Of a DNA stretch of 64,000 nucleotides, positions 43,790-51,447 are shown one piece after another (the stretch's first letter is position 1; the number at the start of each line of letters is the position of its first letter). Position numbers and translations under genes: made by a program. The notes under the pieces are model-generated. The model saw nothing but the letters and a program-made list of their open reading frames with translations. It was not told where the DNA came from and did no database searches. This stretch comes from an uncultured Collinsella sp. (GTDB lineage Bacteria; Actinomycetota; Coriobacteriia; Coriobacteriales; Coriobacteriaceae), in assembly GCA_900556875.1 (NCBI GenBank), contig USQQ01000001.1:62001-126000 (forward strand), in the 5' to 3' direction.

Positions 43790-45408
43790 TGACTGACGTG
43801 CGCGAAGCCGCGCAGAACCTGATCGAGTACGCCATTCATCGATCGATGATCGGCCAGGACGATCGCATCTGGGCATACAACACCATTCTGGAGTGCATCG
43901 GCGCTACGGGTCCCGCGCTCGATATGGCCTGGGCGCTCCAGGTTGAGAAACTCTCGCTCTTGCACCCCAATACCCTGCCCGACTTTGATCTTGAAGGCAC
44001 GCTTGCCGCGCTTTCCGAGGCCGCCGTTGCCAACGGTGCTGCCGAGGACACGGCATCGGGCCGCGATCGCATTGCCATGCGCATCATGGGCGCGCTCATG
44101 CCGAGGCCTTCGGTTGTAAACGAAGAGTTCAACGGACGTATGGGTGTCAACGAGCCCCGCGCTGCGACCGACTGGTTCTACGGCCTGTGCTGCGACGCCG
44201 GCTATGTGCGCCGCGCCGCCATCGCACGCAACATCAAATGGAGCACCCCCACCAACTGGGGTGACCTGGAAATCACCATCAACCTGTCCAAGCCTGAGAA
44301 GGACCCGCGCGATATCGCCGCGGCAGGTGCAGCCAAGAACACGGGCGAAAAGTATCCCGCCTGCCAGCTCTGCATCGAAAACGAGGGCTATCCCGGACGC
44401 TCCGCCGCAGCCGACGGCGGCGCTCACCCCGCACGCCAGAACCTGCGCATTATCCCCATCCAGCTCAACGGCGAGCGCTGGGGCTTCCAGTACAGCCCGT
44501 ACGCGTACTTTAACGAGCATTGCATTGCCATGAGCTCCGAGCATCGTCCGATGCACGTCGACCGCAAGGGACTGACCTGCCTGCTCGACTTTGTGGACCT
44601 GTTCCCGCACTACTTCATCGGCTCTAACGCCGACCTGCCCATCGTGGGCGGCTCAATTCTGTCGCACGACCACTTCCAGGGCGGCGCGCACGAGTTCCCC
44701 ATGATGCACGCAACCGAGGTCTCGCAGTTTAGCGTGCCCGGTTTTGACCAGGTCACCGGCACTGTGCTGCAGTGGCCGCTCTCGGTGCTGCGCCTGCGCT
44801 CGCATGACCGCGCTCAGCTGCTCGATGCCGCCGAGAAGATTATCCTGGCATGGCGCGAGTGGACCGATGAGTCTGTGGGCGTCATCGCGCACACAGCCGA
44901 TGGCGTGGCGCACAACACCGTGACGCCCGTCATCCGCCGCGTCGATTCCCGCGGCAATGCCGGCGGCGAAATCTACGAGGCCTACCTGGCGCTTCGCTGC
45001 AATATCACGACCGACGAGCATCCGCTGGGCGTGTTCCACCCGCATGCCGAGTATCACCACATTAAGAAGGAGAACATCGGTCTGATTGAGGTCATGGGTC
45101 TAGCCATTTTGCCGCCACGCTTGGTTCCCGAGCTCGGCGCTGTCCGTGAGCACCTGCTGGCGGCCAAAGCCGATACCAGCTACGATCTCGCCGGCGCGCT
45201 CGAGGGCGATGATCTTTGCCGCAGCCACGCCGCGTGGGCCGAGGATGTCTATGCCCGCCGCGCCGATGAGCTCACGGCGGACAACGCCATCGACATCCTG
45301 CACGAGGAAGTCGGCGTGGTGTTTGGCCACGTGCTCGACAACGCCGGCGTCTTTAAGTGGGACGAAGCCGGCCGCGCCGCCCAACAGCGCTTTATCGACT
45401 CGCTGTAA
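43780..45408 (+). CDS. galT: UDP-glucose--hexose-1-phosphate uridylyltransferase (class II GalT)
   Basis: Exchanges UMP between UDP-glucose and galactose-1-phosphate. At 542 residues it is the long Firmicutes-type class II enzyme, with NEEFNGRMGVNEP..ATDWFYGLC near residue 108, NWGDLEITINLSKPEKDPRDIA, the catalytic region GGSILSHDHFQGGAHEFPM near 290, and FHPHAEYHHIKKENIGLIEVMGLAILPPRL. The ATG at 43780 overlaps the end of galK; ATG at 43789 (TAATG overlap) is an alternative. galE is not in the window. Confidence 0.94.
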   Translation: MAVMTDVREAAQNLIEYAIHRSMIGQDDRIWAYNTILECIGATGPALDMAWALQVEKLSLLHPNTLPDFDLEGTLAALSEAAVANGAAEDTASGRDRIAMRIMGALMPRPSVVNEEFNGRMGVNEPRAATDWFYGLCCDAGYVRRAAIARNIKWSTPTNWGDLEITINLSKPEKDPRDIAAAGAAKNTGEKYPACQLCIENEGYPGRSAAADGGAHPARQNLRIIPIQLNGERWGFQYSPYAYFNEHCIAMSSEHRPMHVDRKGLTCLLDFVDLFPHYFIGSNADLPIVGGSILSHDHFQGGAHEFPMMHATEVSQFSVPGFDQVTGTVLQWPLSVLRLRSHDRAQLLDAAEKIILAWREWTDESVGVIAHTADGVAHNTVTPVIRRVDSRGNAGGEIYEAYLALRCNITTDEHPLGVFHPHAEYHHIKKENIGLIEVMGLAILPPRLVPELGAVREHLLAAKADTSYDLAGALEGDDLCRSHAAWAEDVYARRADELTADNAIDILHEEVGVVFGHVLDNAGVFKWDEAGRAAQQRFIDSL

Positions 45409-45455
45409 TGATCCCTTGGGGACGGAGGAACACGGATCATTTCGTCTTCAAGACA

Positions 45456-45495
45456 ACGGCGCCCGCCGGCAACATCGCCGGCGGGCGCCGTTTTT
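45456..45495 (+). terminator. Rho-independent terminator of galKT
   Basis: ACGGCGCCCGCCGGC-aacatc-GCCGGCGGGCGCCGT followed by TTTTT, about 50 nt after the stop. Just before it, AATGATCC ... GGATCATT (45408-45442) encloses a TTGGGGACGGAGG unit of the REP type. Confidence 0.9.
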
Positions 45496-45507
45496 GTGCG
45501 GAGGGGT

Positions 45508-45604
45508 CAGGTTACTTTGCACCAATGAGGAGTGTCCCCAGGTAACTGGTAGTCGTTGGGGACGTTCTTGTTTGACTAGTCATTTAAGAACGTCCCCAAT
45601 GACT
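45508..45604. repeat. Two REP-like GTCCCC hairpins
   Basis: First hairpin: GTTACT ... AGGTAAC around a loop with GTGTCCCC (45508-45546). Second: AGTCGTTGGGGACGTTCTTG with AAGAACGTCCCCAATGACTA (45549-45604), nearly the same as 31800-31853. Confidence 0.75.
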
Positions 45605-45631
45605 ACCCAAGGCATCTCGCGCCCTCAGCAC

Positions 45632-45823
45632 AAATCGAAGTCAAATACTTTTCCCGAGAAGTGAACGACCTGATCTGCACCCCCGAAACAACCGCATTTT
45701 TCGACATCAAAGCCGCAGGATAAATGTAGCGAAACCGCAGGAAACGGCATCCGAAAAGTGTCGATGTTCCAGGGGTCCTTTTTTACTCGTTCACTTCTCG
45801 GGAAAAGTATTTGACTTCGATTT
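45632..45823. repeat. MITE-like element, CTTTTCCCGAGAAGTGAACG family, copy 2
   Basis: About 192 bp with a perfect terminal inverted repeat of at least 34 bp (45635-45668 with 45787-45820). The inner 23-25 bp of it are shared with copy 1 at 8781-8950; the outer 10 bp (TCGAAGTCAA) are specific to this copy. The interior repeats the order CCGCAGGA, CCGCAGGAAA, GGGGTCC. No open frame. Confidence 0.82.
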
Positions 45824-45903
45824 TGAACGATCTAGCACGCCAGGCGATCCAATGGAAGCGAAGGAATCATGGCACAAGGAGTGTCCCCAAGTGCCGAAAT
45901 GAC

Positions 45904-45967
45904 GAGAGTGGATAATCTCCCACTTTGAACCCGCAAACAGGCCAAAAACGGGAGATTATCCACTCTC
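45904..45967. repeat. Short palindrome with perfect 18-bp arms
   Basis: GAGAGTGGATAATCTCCC (45904-45921) with its exact complement at 45950-45967; the 28-nt loop contains CCCGCAAACAGGCC, a weak relative of the CCGCAGG core. It is in a run of repeats between galT and lacC. Confidence 0.72.
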
Positions 45968-45975
45968 ATTCTGCG

Positions 45976-46009
45976 AGCACTCATTTAAGCCTGTCCCCAA
46001 TGAGTGCCC
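45976..46009. repeat. REP-like hairpin, ACTCATT/AATGAGT GTCCCC family
   Basis: GCACTCATT ... AATGAGTGC with loop TAAGCCTGTCCCC. It matches 17941-17969 apart from loop changes. Confidence 0.72.
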
Positions 46010-46028
46010 CTGGTAAAACCGCGTAACC

Positions 46029-46964
46029 CTACAGCTCCGTTACTTCAACGCTGTTGTAGATCTCGTCCCAGCGGTCCATGACCAGGTGGCCGGTCTTGGG
46101 ATCCATGGCGTTGAGCTTGCCGCAGGTATTGGCGGTCTTGAGCACCGTGACGTCATCGGCACCAGCGGCAATGGCATGCGCAAAGCCGGCAATGGTCGAG
46201 TCGCCGGAACCTGTCGCGTTCACAGCCGCAATCGCGGGCGTCTTGGCACGGAACGCGCGACCCTCGTGGAAGCCCACCGAACCGGCAGCGCCCATCGAAA
46301 CGACAACCCAGGGAATACCGGCAAAACGGCCATCGGCGGCAAGCGCCTCGCGCAGGGCATCGACATCATCGGTCGTAAAGGACGTACCCAGCAGGCCGTT
46401 AATCTCGGTCAGGTTGGGTTTTACGAGCTCAGGCTTGGCGTCGGACTCCAGCGCGGCCTCCAACGATGCACCCGAGGTGTCGAGCAGCACCTTGGCGCCC
46501 GCCTCCTCGGCGATCTTGACGAGCTCGGCATAGTAGCCGGCATCGACGCCACGCGGCAGCGAGCCCGAAAGCGTCACAACGTCCGCCTTCGCTGCAAGCT
46601 CGGCAAACTTGGTCGTAAAGGCCTCGAGCTCGGCCGGAGCGATCTGCGGGCCGCTCTCCAGCAGCTCGGTCTGATTGCCCTCGTGCAGAATATTCAGGCA
46701 AATGCGCGTCTCACCGGCGATGGGCACAAAGTCGTTCTTAACGCCGTCGGCATCCATTAGCTCGGCCATATAGGCACCCATGTGGCCGCCAAGCAGGCCG
46801 GTCGCGAGCACGTCGTCGCCCAGCTGCAGCAGCACGCGGCTCACGTTGAGGCCCTTGCCGCCAGCGGTTTTTTCGGGCGTCACACGGTTAACATCGTCGA
46901 TGGTCAGCTTGTCGAGCTGATAGCGCGTATCGATCGACGGGTTCATGGTAACGGTCAGAATCAT
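46029..46964 (-). CDS. lacC: Tagatose-6-phosphate kinase (PfkB family)
   Basis: Phosphorylates tagatose-6-phosphate to the 1,6-bisphosphate. The 311-residue product is a PfkB sugar kinase of the LacC/FruK group: MNPSIDTRYQLD at the N-terminus, GGKGLNVSRVLLQLG near residue 36, LSGSLPRGVD near 127, KPNLTEINGL, and the ATP/anion motif NATGSGDSTIAGFAHAI near 245. By sequence it could also be 1-phosphofructokinase; the adjacent lacX-like, lacB and lacA genes favour LacC. AGGAG lies 6 nt before the ATG at 46964. It is the last gene of the lacA-lacB-X-C cluster. Confidence 0.88.
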   Translation of the reverse strand: MILTVTMNPSIDTRYQLDKLTIDDVNRVTPEKTAGGKGLNVSRVLLQLGDDVLATGLLGGHMGAYMAELMDADGVKNDFVPIAGETRICLNILHEGNQTELLESGPQIAPAELEAFTTKFAELAAKADVVTLSGSLPRGVDAGYYAELVKIAEEAGAKVLLDTSGASLEAALESDAKPELVKPNLTEINGLLGTSFTTDDVDALREALAADGRFAGIPWVVVSMGAAGSVGFHEGRAFRAKTPAIAAVNATGSGDSTIAGFAHAIAAGADDVTVLKTANTCGKLNAMDPKTGHLVMDRWDEIYNSVEVTEL

Positions 46965-47017
46965 ATTGAACTCCTGTTCCGGGGCGGCATGACCCACCCC
47001 AAACATCCGATAGCTCG

Positions 47018-47899
47018 TTAAAGGATCTCGATCTCAAAACCGCGGGTGACGGTCTCCCCCGGCTTGGCAACCAGGCAGCCACGCTTGTGCTCGAGGATAT
47101 CATCCTCGTCGGAGCAGGTGGACAGACCGCCCCACGGCTCAACTGCCACAAAGTCGCCCTCGGGCTTGCTCCACACAATCAGGTACGGCATATCGGGGAA
47201 CGTCAGGCGCACGCCCTTGTCCTCGGTTTTCTTGGTCAGCGTAACCACGCGGCTCTCGAGCACGTCGAAGATGGTCTCCGCGAAGTCGAAGAGTTCGTGG
47301 GTCAGCGGCAGGTTCTGGCCGATCATGGGGTTCTTGCTGCGATGTTCAACATCAATCAGACCCGTCGAGGGAACGGCAGTACAGAGCTCGGTGGCCTCGC
47401 GCTGCTCAAAACGAAGCTCGTAATCGTCATAGGACTCGCCCTCGTCGAGCGGGCACTTAAAGCCGGGGTGACCGCCCACAAAGAACGGCATGTCCTCGGT
47501 GCCCTCATTGGTCACCTCGTACGACACGGCCACCTTTTCCGAATCGATCGTGTAACGAGCAACGATCTTAAACGGATACGGGTACTGCTCGAGCAACTCG
47601 GCATGGTCGGCAGAGCTTAGGCTCAGCGCAACCATGTTGTCGCTCTGTTCCTCGAGCTTCCACTCCTGTTTGCGCGCAAAGCCGTGGCGGGCGAGGTTTA
47701 CCTCGCGGCCGCCCATGGTCATCGCGCGACCGTCACGAAGGCCGCCGCAAATCGGGAAGCAAATGGGTGCCTGGCCCGACCAGACCGCCGGGTCACCCTG
47801 CCACAGGTACTCGCGGCCGTTGGCCGCAATAGAAGTGAACGACCCGCCCGCCGTGCTCAACGCCACGCGAACAGAACCGTTATCAAGAACAAACTCCAT
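47018..47899 (-). CDS. Aldose 1-epimerase family protein (LacX-like)
   Basis: A 293-residue galactose-mutarotase-fold protein. Features: FTSIAANGREYLWQGDPAVWSGQAPICFPICGGLRDG near residue 21-60 (substrate Arg), ARHGFARKQEW near 70 with a catalytic His, FFVGGHPGFKCPL near 145 with the second His, and a late Glu-containing stretch GDFVAVEPWGGLS. LacX of lactococcal lac operons belongs here. The ATG at 47899 has AAGGGAAG upstream. It sits between lacB and lacC on the same strand and may supply the right anomer of a sugar or sugar phosphate. Confidence 0.85.
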   Translation of the reverse strand: MEFVLDNGSVRVALSTAGGSFTSIAANGREYLWQGDPAVWSGQAPICFPICGGLRDGRAMTMGGREVNLARHGFARKQEWKLEEQSDNMVALSLSSADHAELLEQYPYPFKIVARYTIDSEKVAVSYEVTNEGTEDMPFFVGGHPGFKCPLDEGESYDDYELRFEQREATELCTAVPSTGLIDVEHRSKNPMIGQNLPLTHELFDFAETIFDVLESRVVTLTKKTEDKGVRLTFPDMPYLIVWSKPEGDFVAVEPWGGLSTCSDEDDILEHKRGCLVAKPGETVTRGFEIEIL

Positions 47900-48126
47900 A
47901 GGAGCCTTCCCTTTCTTACGACAGCCCGCCAAGTCAATAGGGCTGATAGAAAACCGGCCCGCGCCCCCTCACAGAAACGCGAGCCGTCAATTGAAAAGCT
48001 ACAGAATGCCGGGTACCGCCAAAACGAAGCACTCAAGCCAAGCAAGCAAACGTGTTATCGGAGCAGCTAGCCGTACCAGAACGCTTCGCAACAACAGCGG
48101 TAACCCCACAGGTCACTCAGACATCA

Positions 48127-48231
48127 GCGAGAAGCCAGCTGGCGAGGCAAGGTGCCGTGAAGCGAGACGGCATTGACCTTCTGGTCATGCCGTCGAAGCT
48201 GAGCGGCAGATTGCCCGCCAGATGGCTTCGC
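48127..48231. repeat. Long palindrome, family B copy 2
   Basis: Outer stem GCGAGAAGCCAGCTGGCG (48127-48144) with CGCCAGATGGCTTCGC (48216-48231), internal loops GCAAGGTGCC and GGCAGATTGCC, and centre GACGGCATTGACC-ttct-GGTCATGCCGTC (48166-48194). It is in the opposite orientation to copy 1 at 31619. The centre and loops are conserved, the outer stem is not. Confidence 0.82.
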
Positions 48232-48241
48232 AGCGTCAACC

Positions 48242-48270
48242 GGTCCGGCGTTTGTTAAAACGCCGGAACC
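48242..48270 (-). terminator. Hairpin at the lacB stop
   Basis: GGTCCGGCGTTT-gtta-AAACGCCGGAACC, about 12 bp, starting 3 nt past the lacB stop. No U-tract, so it may reduce rather than end read-through into lacX and lacC. Confidence 0.6.
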
Positions 48271-48272
48271 CC

Positions 48273-48797
48273 TTAGTCGTGATACTCGCCGCGGTCCCAC
48301 TTCTCCAGGAACTCGTCAAAGAAGTGCGGGTCAGCCTGAGCCTCGGCGTCGGCCTTATTGCAGGCATCGATCTTGGCGATCAGGGCATCGTGCTCGGGGG
48401 TCTTCTCGTAGGGCTCCTCCAGGAAGGCAAGCATGATATCGGCCATCAGGAACTCGCCGGTGATCTTGCCGCCAAAGCCCACGATGTTGGCGTTGAGCTC
48501 GCGACGGGCATACAGGGCAGAGGTCATGTCGCGAACCAGGGCGCAGCGTGCGCCGGGAACCTTGTTGACGGCGTTGGTGATGCCGATGCCGGTGCCGCAC
48601 AGGGCCACGCCAAAGTCGGCCTTGCCGCTGGCAACGGCCTCGCCCACGGCCTTACCGTAGATGGGATAGTGCGTACGGGTGTGGCTGTAGGTGCCGCAGT
48701 CGAGCACCTTGTAGCCAGCCTGCTCCAGGCGGTCGGCCAGATAGATCTTCTCGTCCGTAACGATATGGTCGCAACCGATTGCGATGGTCTTCTTCAT
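48273..48797 (-). CDS. lacB: Galactose-6-phosphate isomerase subunit LacB
   Basis: With LacA, converts galactose-6-phosphate to tagatose-6-phosphate. The 174-residue product is of the RpiB/LacAB fold: MKKTIAIGCDHIVTDEK at the N-terminus, YSHTRTHYPIYGKAVGEAVASGKADFGVALCGTGIGITNAVNK near residue 38-80 and the C-terminal FFDEFLEKWDRGEYHD, close to the LacB type length of 171. The catalytic pair typical of the fold is in DCGTYSHTRTHYP and CGTGIG. It is 63 nt downstream of lacA. Confidence 0.93.
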   Translation of the reverse strand: MKKTIAIGCDHIVTDEKIYLADRLEQAGYKVLDCGTYSHTRTHYPIYGKAVGEAVASGKADFGVALCGTGIGITNAVNKVPGARCALVRDMTSALYARRELNANIVGFGGKITGEFLMADIMLAFLEEPYEKTPEHDALIAKIDACNKADAEAQADPHFFDEFLEKWDRGEYHD

Positions 48798-48860
48798 CAG
48801 AACGTCCTTTCGTCTGAATTCACAAGTTGAGGTAGAAGTTCGAGTTCTCGGTGGCTCTCG

Positions 48861-49289
48861 TTAGGCCATCTTGTTGAGCATGTCGACACGAATCTGGTGA
48901 CGGCCGCCGGCGTACTGGGCGCGCAGGAACTCGCGGGCGATCTTCTTGGCGACCTCGGTGCCCACAACGCCCGGGCCCATGGTGACCATGCGCGAGCCGT
49001 TGTGCTCGCGGGTCATGTAGGCAGAACGCTCGTCGGAAATGTTGGCGACGACCATGCCCTTGATCTTGACGGCGGCCATATAGGAGCCGACGCCGTACTT
49101 ATCGAATGCGAAGCCCTGGGAATCCTTGTGCTCCAGCAGGTCCTTGGCAACGGCGGTCGCGGAATCGACAAAGTCCGCGGCAGGGGTCTCGGAATAGTCG
49201 ACGACCTCGTGACCGTCGGCGATGAGCATCTCCTTGATGGACTCCTTCATCGACATACCGTCGGCATCGGAAGCGATTACAACCCTCAT
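48861..49289 (-). CDS. lacA: Galactose-6-phosphate isomerase subunit LacA
   Basis: Partner subunit of LacB in the tagatose-6-phosphate pathway, 142 residues as usual for LacA. It has MRVVIASDADGMSMKESIKEML at the start, DYSETPAADFVDSATAVAKDLLE, then KYGVGSYMAAVKIKGMVVANISDERSAYMTREHNGSRMVTMG with phosphate-binding Arg residues, and HQIRVDMLNKM at the end. AGGAGG lies just upstream of the ATG. It heads the minus-strand cluster lacA-lacB-lacX-lacC. Confidence 0.93.
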   Translation of the reverse strand: MRVVIASDADGMSMKESIKEMLIADGHEVVDYSETPAADFVDSATAVAKDLLEHKDSQGFAFDKYGVGSYMAAVKIKGMVVANISDERSAYMTREHNGSRMVTMGPGVVGTEVAKKIAREFLRAQYAGGRHQIRVDMLNKMA

Positions 49290-49384
49290 GACATCCTCCT
49301 TGAGAGATACGCAGGTGCGTAGTTTCTGTTTGGAAGTGTTGAATCGCGTTCAGGTCCGGGCATCTGAATGTGCGGTTCTTCACT

Positions 49385-49465
49385 GTTCATGTTTATTTGA
49401 ACACATTCGAACACCAACTGCAACAATTATTTGTTTGTCTTTGTTCTTTTTTGAACAAATACCGT
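49385..49465 (-). promoter_or_regulatory. lacA promoter region with TTTGTTC/GAACAAA dyad
   Basis: TTTGTTCTTTTTTGAACAAA at 49440-49459 is a 7-bp-arm dyad. Nearby are TTTGAACACATTCGAACACC-like stretches (49395-49414). The half AAAAAAGAACAA recurs upstream of lacF at about 51325, and TTCGAACA occurs in both regions, suggesting one regulator for the two units. Confidence 0.5.
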
Positions 49466-49530
49466 TTACGGATGATTGTCGGCCGTTTGGACCGGGCGCA
49501 GACGTAGCGACCACGTGTTCAACAAACAAA

Positions 49531-49561
49531 AGGGCGGCCGAGAACGTGTCTCGGCCGCCCT
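49531..49561 (-). terminator. Rho-independent terminator of the membrane protein gene at 49597
   Basis: AGGGCGGCCGAGA ... TCTCGGCCGCCCT, with TTTGTTTGTT following on the minus strand. It is 36 nt past the stop. Confidence 0.85.
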
Positions 49562-49596
49562 TCGGCGGTATTCCCCGGTATATACAGCTGTTTTAG

Positions 49597-50610
49597 CTAC
49601 TCAGACCGTCCGCTCTTCTTGGCATGTTTGGACGGAGCGCTCAGAAAGCGACCCGTCAAATAGTTCGCCGGGCCGGAAATATCAATCCCCAGTAGCACGT
49701 GCCCCAGCCACAAAAACGCCGCGAGCACCAACAGTGGAATCACGCACGAGGTCACGATCATCACGATGACACCTTCGATCAGATCGGTCACCTGCTGCAC
49801 AATTTCATCGGTCATCTGCTTGGCACCGCTGGTCACCGATGTGACGAGACCCGAGGCGCCGTCGGCAAGCTGCTCAAGCACATTCTTGGACTCTGTGGAC
49901 TCGGTCTTTTTCTTACTTGCTTTGGAGCTGTCGCTATCTGCCGCACCCGCAGCGTCGGCCGCCTTTTGCTCGGCCGCCTCGATGCTCACTCGATACGTTT
50001 CGTCGACCTTTTGCGACACCCATACGCTTGCAGGCACCAAGGCCATTCCGATCATGGCGACCACCAGCACGCGAGTCGCCACGCGGCGCAGGACAGCGCT
50101 CGTGCTCCAGCGCCCGTGAATGCCGAGCGACACCGCAAAGAGCACCAACGCAAACGGGATCAGGATGCCCAGGCCAACCGACCACAAAATGGTCAGCAGG
50201 TATTTCTCGAGGTAGAGCACGGCAAGCACGATGCCCAAGTTACCCGAAAGCTGTGCGAGCTGCTCGGCAACCGGTGTTCCTGTATCACCCGGCAGCGCGG
50301 TAATACCCGCAGACAGCGCCACGCACGAGGTCGTGAGCGCCAGTACGTTACCTTTCTTTTGATCGATGACCTCGATGGTGGAGTCCCAAGTCTTGGTATC
50401 GGCGAAATGCGGACGAGCCACAAAGCCCGACAGCAGCGCCAGTACCACGAGCGCAACGATAAAGCCAATCTGCAGCTTTTTGTTTGCGCACACGACATCG
50501 GACAGGCTGGGCTGCAGCTCGGCTACCGTCGTGTGCTCGGTTATCTGGACAGGACGTCCATGAGCCATCTCGTGCGCGTCTCTCTTTTGAATCGATCCGT
50601 TGTCCGGCAT
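49597..50610 (-). CDS. Predicted membrane protein of unknown function
   Basis: A 337-residue protein I cannot place in a family. The first 45 residues are polar, followed by a hydrophobic segment (LQIGFIVALVVLALLSGFVA), an outside loop, then three helices between residues 100 and 200 (LALTTSCVALSAGI..., LLTILWSVGLGILIPFALVLFAVSLGI, VLVVAMIGMALVPASVWV). A charged Ala/Ser/Lys/Glu stretch follows (about 210-250), then a long hydrophobic segment near 285-315. The ATG at 50610 has GAGGAGG 7 nt upstream. It lies between lacA and lacF on the same strand with its own terminator, so a role in lactose use is not implied. Confidence 0.7.
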   Translation of the reverse strand: MPDNGSIQKRDAHEMAHGRPVQITEHTTVAELQPSLSDVVCANKKLQIGFIVALVVLALLSGFVARPHFADTKTWDSTIEVIDQKKGNVLALTTSCVALSAGITALPGDTGTPVAEQLAQLSGNLGIVLAVLYLEKYLLTILWSVGLGILIPFALVLFAVSLGIHGRWSTSAVLRRVATRVLVVAMIGMALVPASVWVSQKVDETYRVSIEAAEQKAADAAGAADSDSSKASKKKTESTESKNVLEQLADGASGLVTSVTSGAKQMTDEIVQQVTDLIEGVIVMIVTSCVIPLLVLAAFLWLGHVLLGIDISGPANYLTGRFLSAPSKHAKKSGRSE

Positions 50611-50698
50611 TTGGATACCTCCTCATTCCGGCCTGTATTGCGGATGGAAGTATACCCACCCAGTAAAAAACCGAACGGGAGGACAACGGTGCGCACCA

Positions 50699-50747
50699 AG
50701 GCTGTCCCTAATGACCAATCATTTAAGAACGTCCCCAATGACTATCT
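50699..50747. repeat. REP-like GTCCCC repeat
   Basis: AAGGCTGTCCCTAATGACCA followed by ATTTAAGAACGTCCCCAATGACTAT, the right half of the unit seen at 31758 and 45549. Its left half is degraded. Confidence 0.68.
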
Positions 50748-50754
50748 CGGGATG

Positions 50755-50821
50755 AGTTGCGGTGGAATAGGGATTGTTTTGTGCCCGCCAGCCCCTATTC
50801 AGTCCCTATTCCACCGCAACT
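50755..50821. repeat. Palindromic element with AGTTGCGGTG ends, copy 2
   Basis: AGTTGCGGTGGAATAGGGAT (from 50755) pairs with the complement of 50801-50821 with one mismatch. The arm is the same family as 2163-2231. Confidence 0.75.
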
Positions 50822-50834
50822 TGGAGGAGGACAG

Positions 50835-50867
50835 AAAAACCCTGCCGCGGGTAGCGGCAGGGTTTTT
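50835..50867 (-). terminator. Rho-independent terminator of lacF
   Basis: AAAAACCCTGCCGC-gggta-GCGGCAGGGTTTTT: symmetric, so it can act in both directions. It is 28 nt past the lacF stop. Confidence 0.88.
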
Positions 50868-50894
50868 GGAAGGGGACTTAGTTGTGCGGGCTCG

Positions 50895-51233
50895 TTAGGC
50901 GAGCTTAGCTTCGAGTGCGGCGATGCGCTTATAGGCATCGATGGTAAAGCGGGTCTGCTTCTCCAGGATCATGGTGGTCATGAGAGTATCCTGAGCATGG
51001 GCCATGATGAAGGTCATCTCCATCTCGCCGCCGCCAGCCTCCTGCGAAAGCAGCTTGGTCTGCGTGTCGTGAGCGCCGATGAGTGCATCGCTGGCATCCT
51101 TGTGCAGCTGCTCGGCCTTCTCAAAATCGCCCTCGCGAGCAGCATCGAGCGCTGCAAGCAGATCAGTCTGGGCGTCGCCCGCGTATGCGACAATCTCGAA
51201 TCCAACCATCGAGATTTCTTCTTTGGTTGCCAT
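50895..51233 (-). CDS. lacF: PTS lactose/cellobiose-specific IIA component
   Basis: Transfers phosphate from HPr to the IIB domain of LacE. The 112-residue protein has the three-helix fold: GFEIVAYAGDAQTDLLAALDAAREGDFEKAEQLHKDA, then GAHDTQTKLLSQEAGG and the active-site His in FIMAHAQDTLMTTMI near residue 81. It is a near match in length to LacF. It is transcribed away from the lacI-type gene and lacE; its promoter region shares a half-site with that of lacA. A second paralogue is at 63288-63620. Confidence 0.9.
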   Translation of the reverse strand: MATKEEISMVGFEIVAYAGDAQTDLLAALDAAREGDFEKAEQLHKDASDALIGAHDTQTKLLSQEAGGGEMEMTFIMAHAQDTLMTTMILEKQTRFTIDAYKRIAALEAKLA

Positions 51234-51447
51234 ATTGCGTTCCTTTCACATATGAACCAACGGAGAGCATCGCGTCCGGGCATACGCGCTGCACTGTGTA
51301 TGACAGAAACATTAACATTCAAACAAAAAAGAACAATGCAAAACGTAATCTCGAGCTATGAACGGTCGATTTTTGCCCGTGAACGGTTTTTAAACCAATT
51401 CGAACAACATCAAACACGATTAACGACAACCCAAACAGGTCCGCACC

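Noticed and set aside
42557..43876. 439-codon minus-strand frame opposite galK
   Set aside because: Shadow of galK. It would run into the operator region, and its composition is that of an antisense frame.
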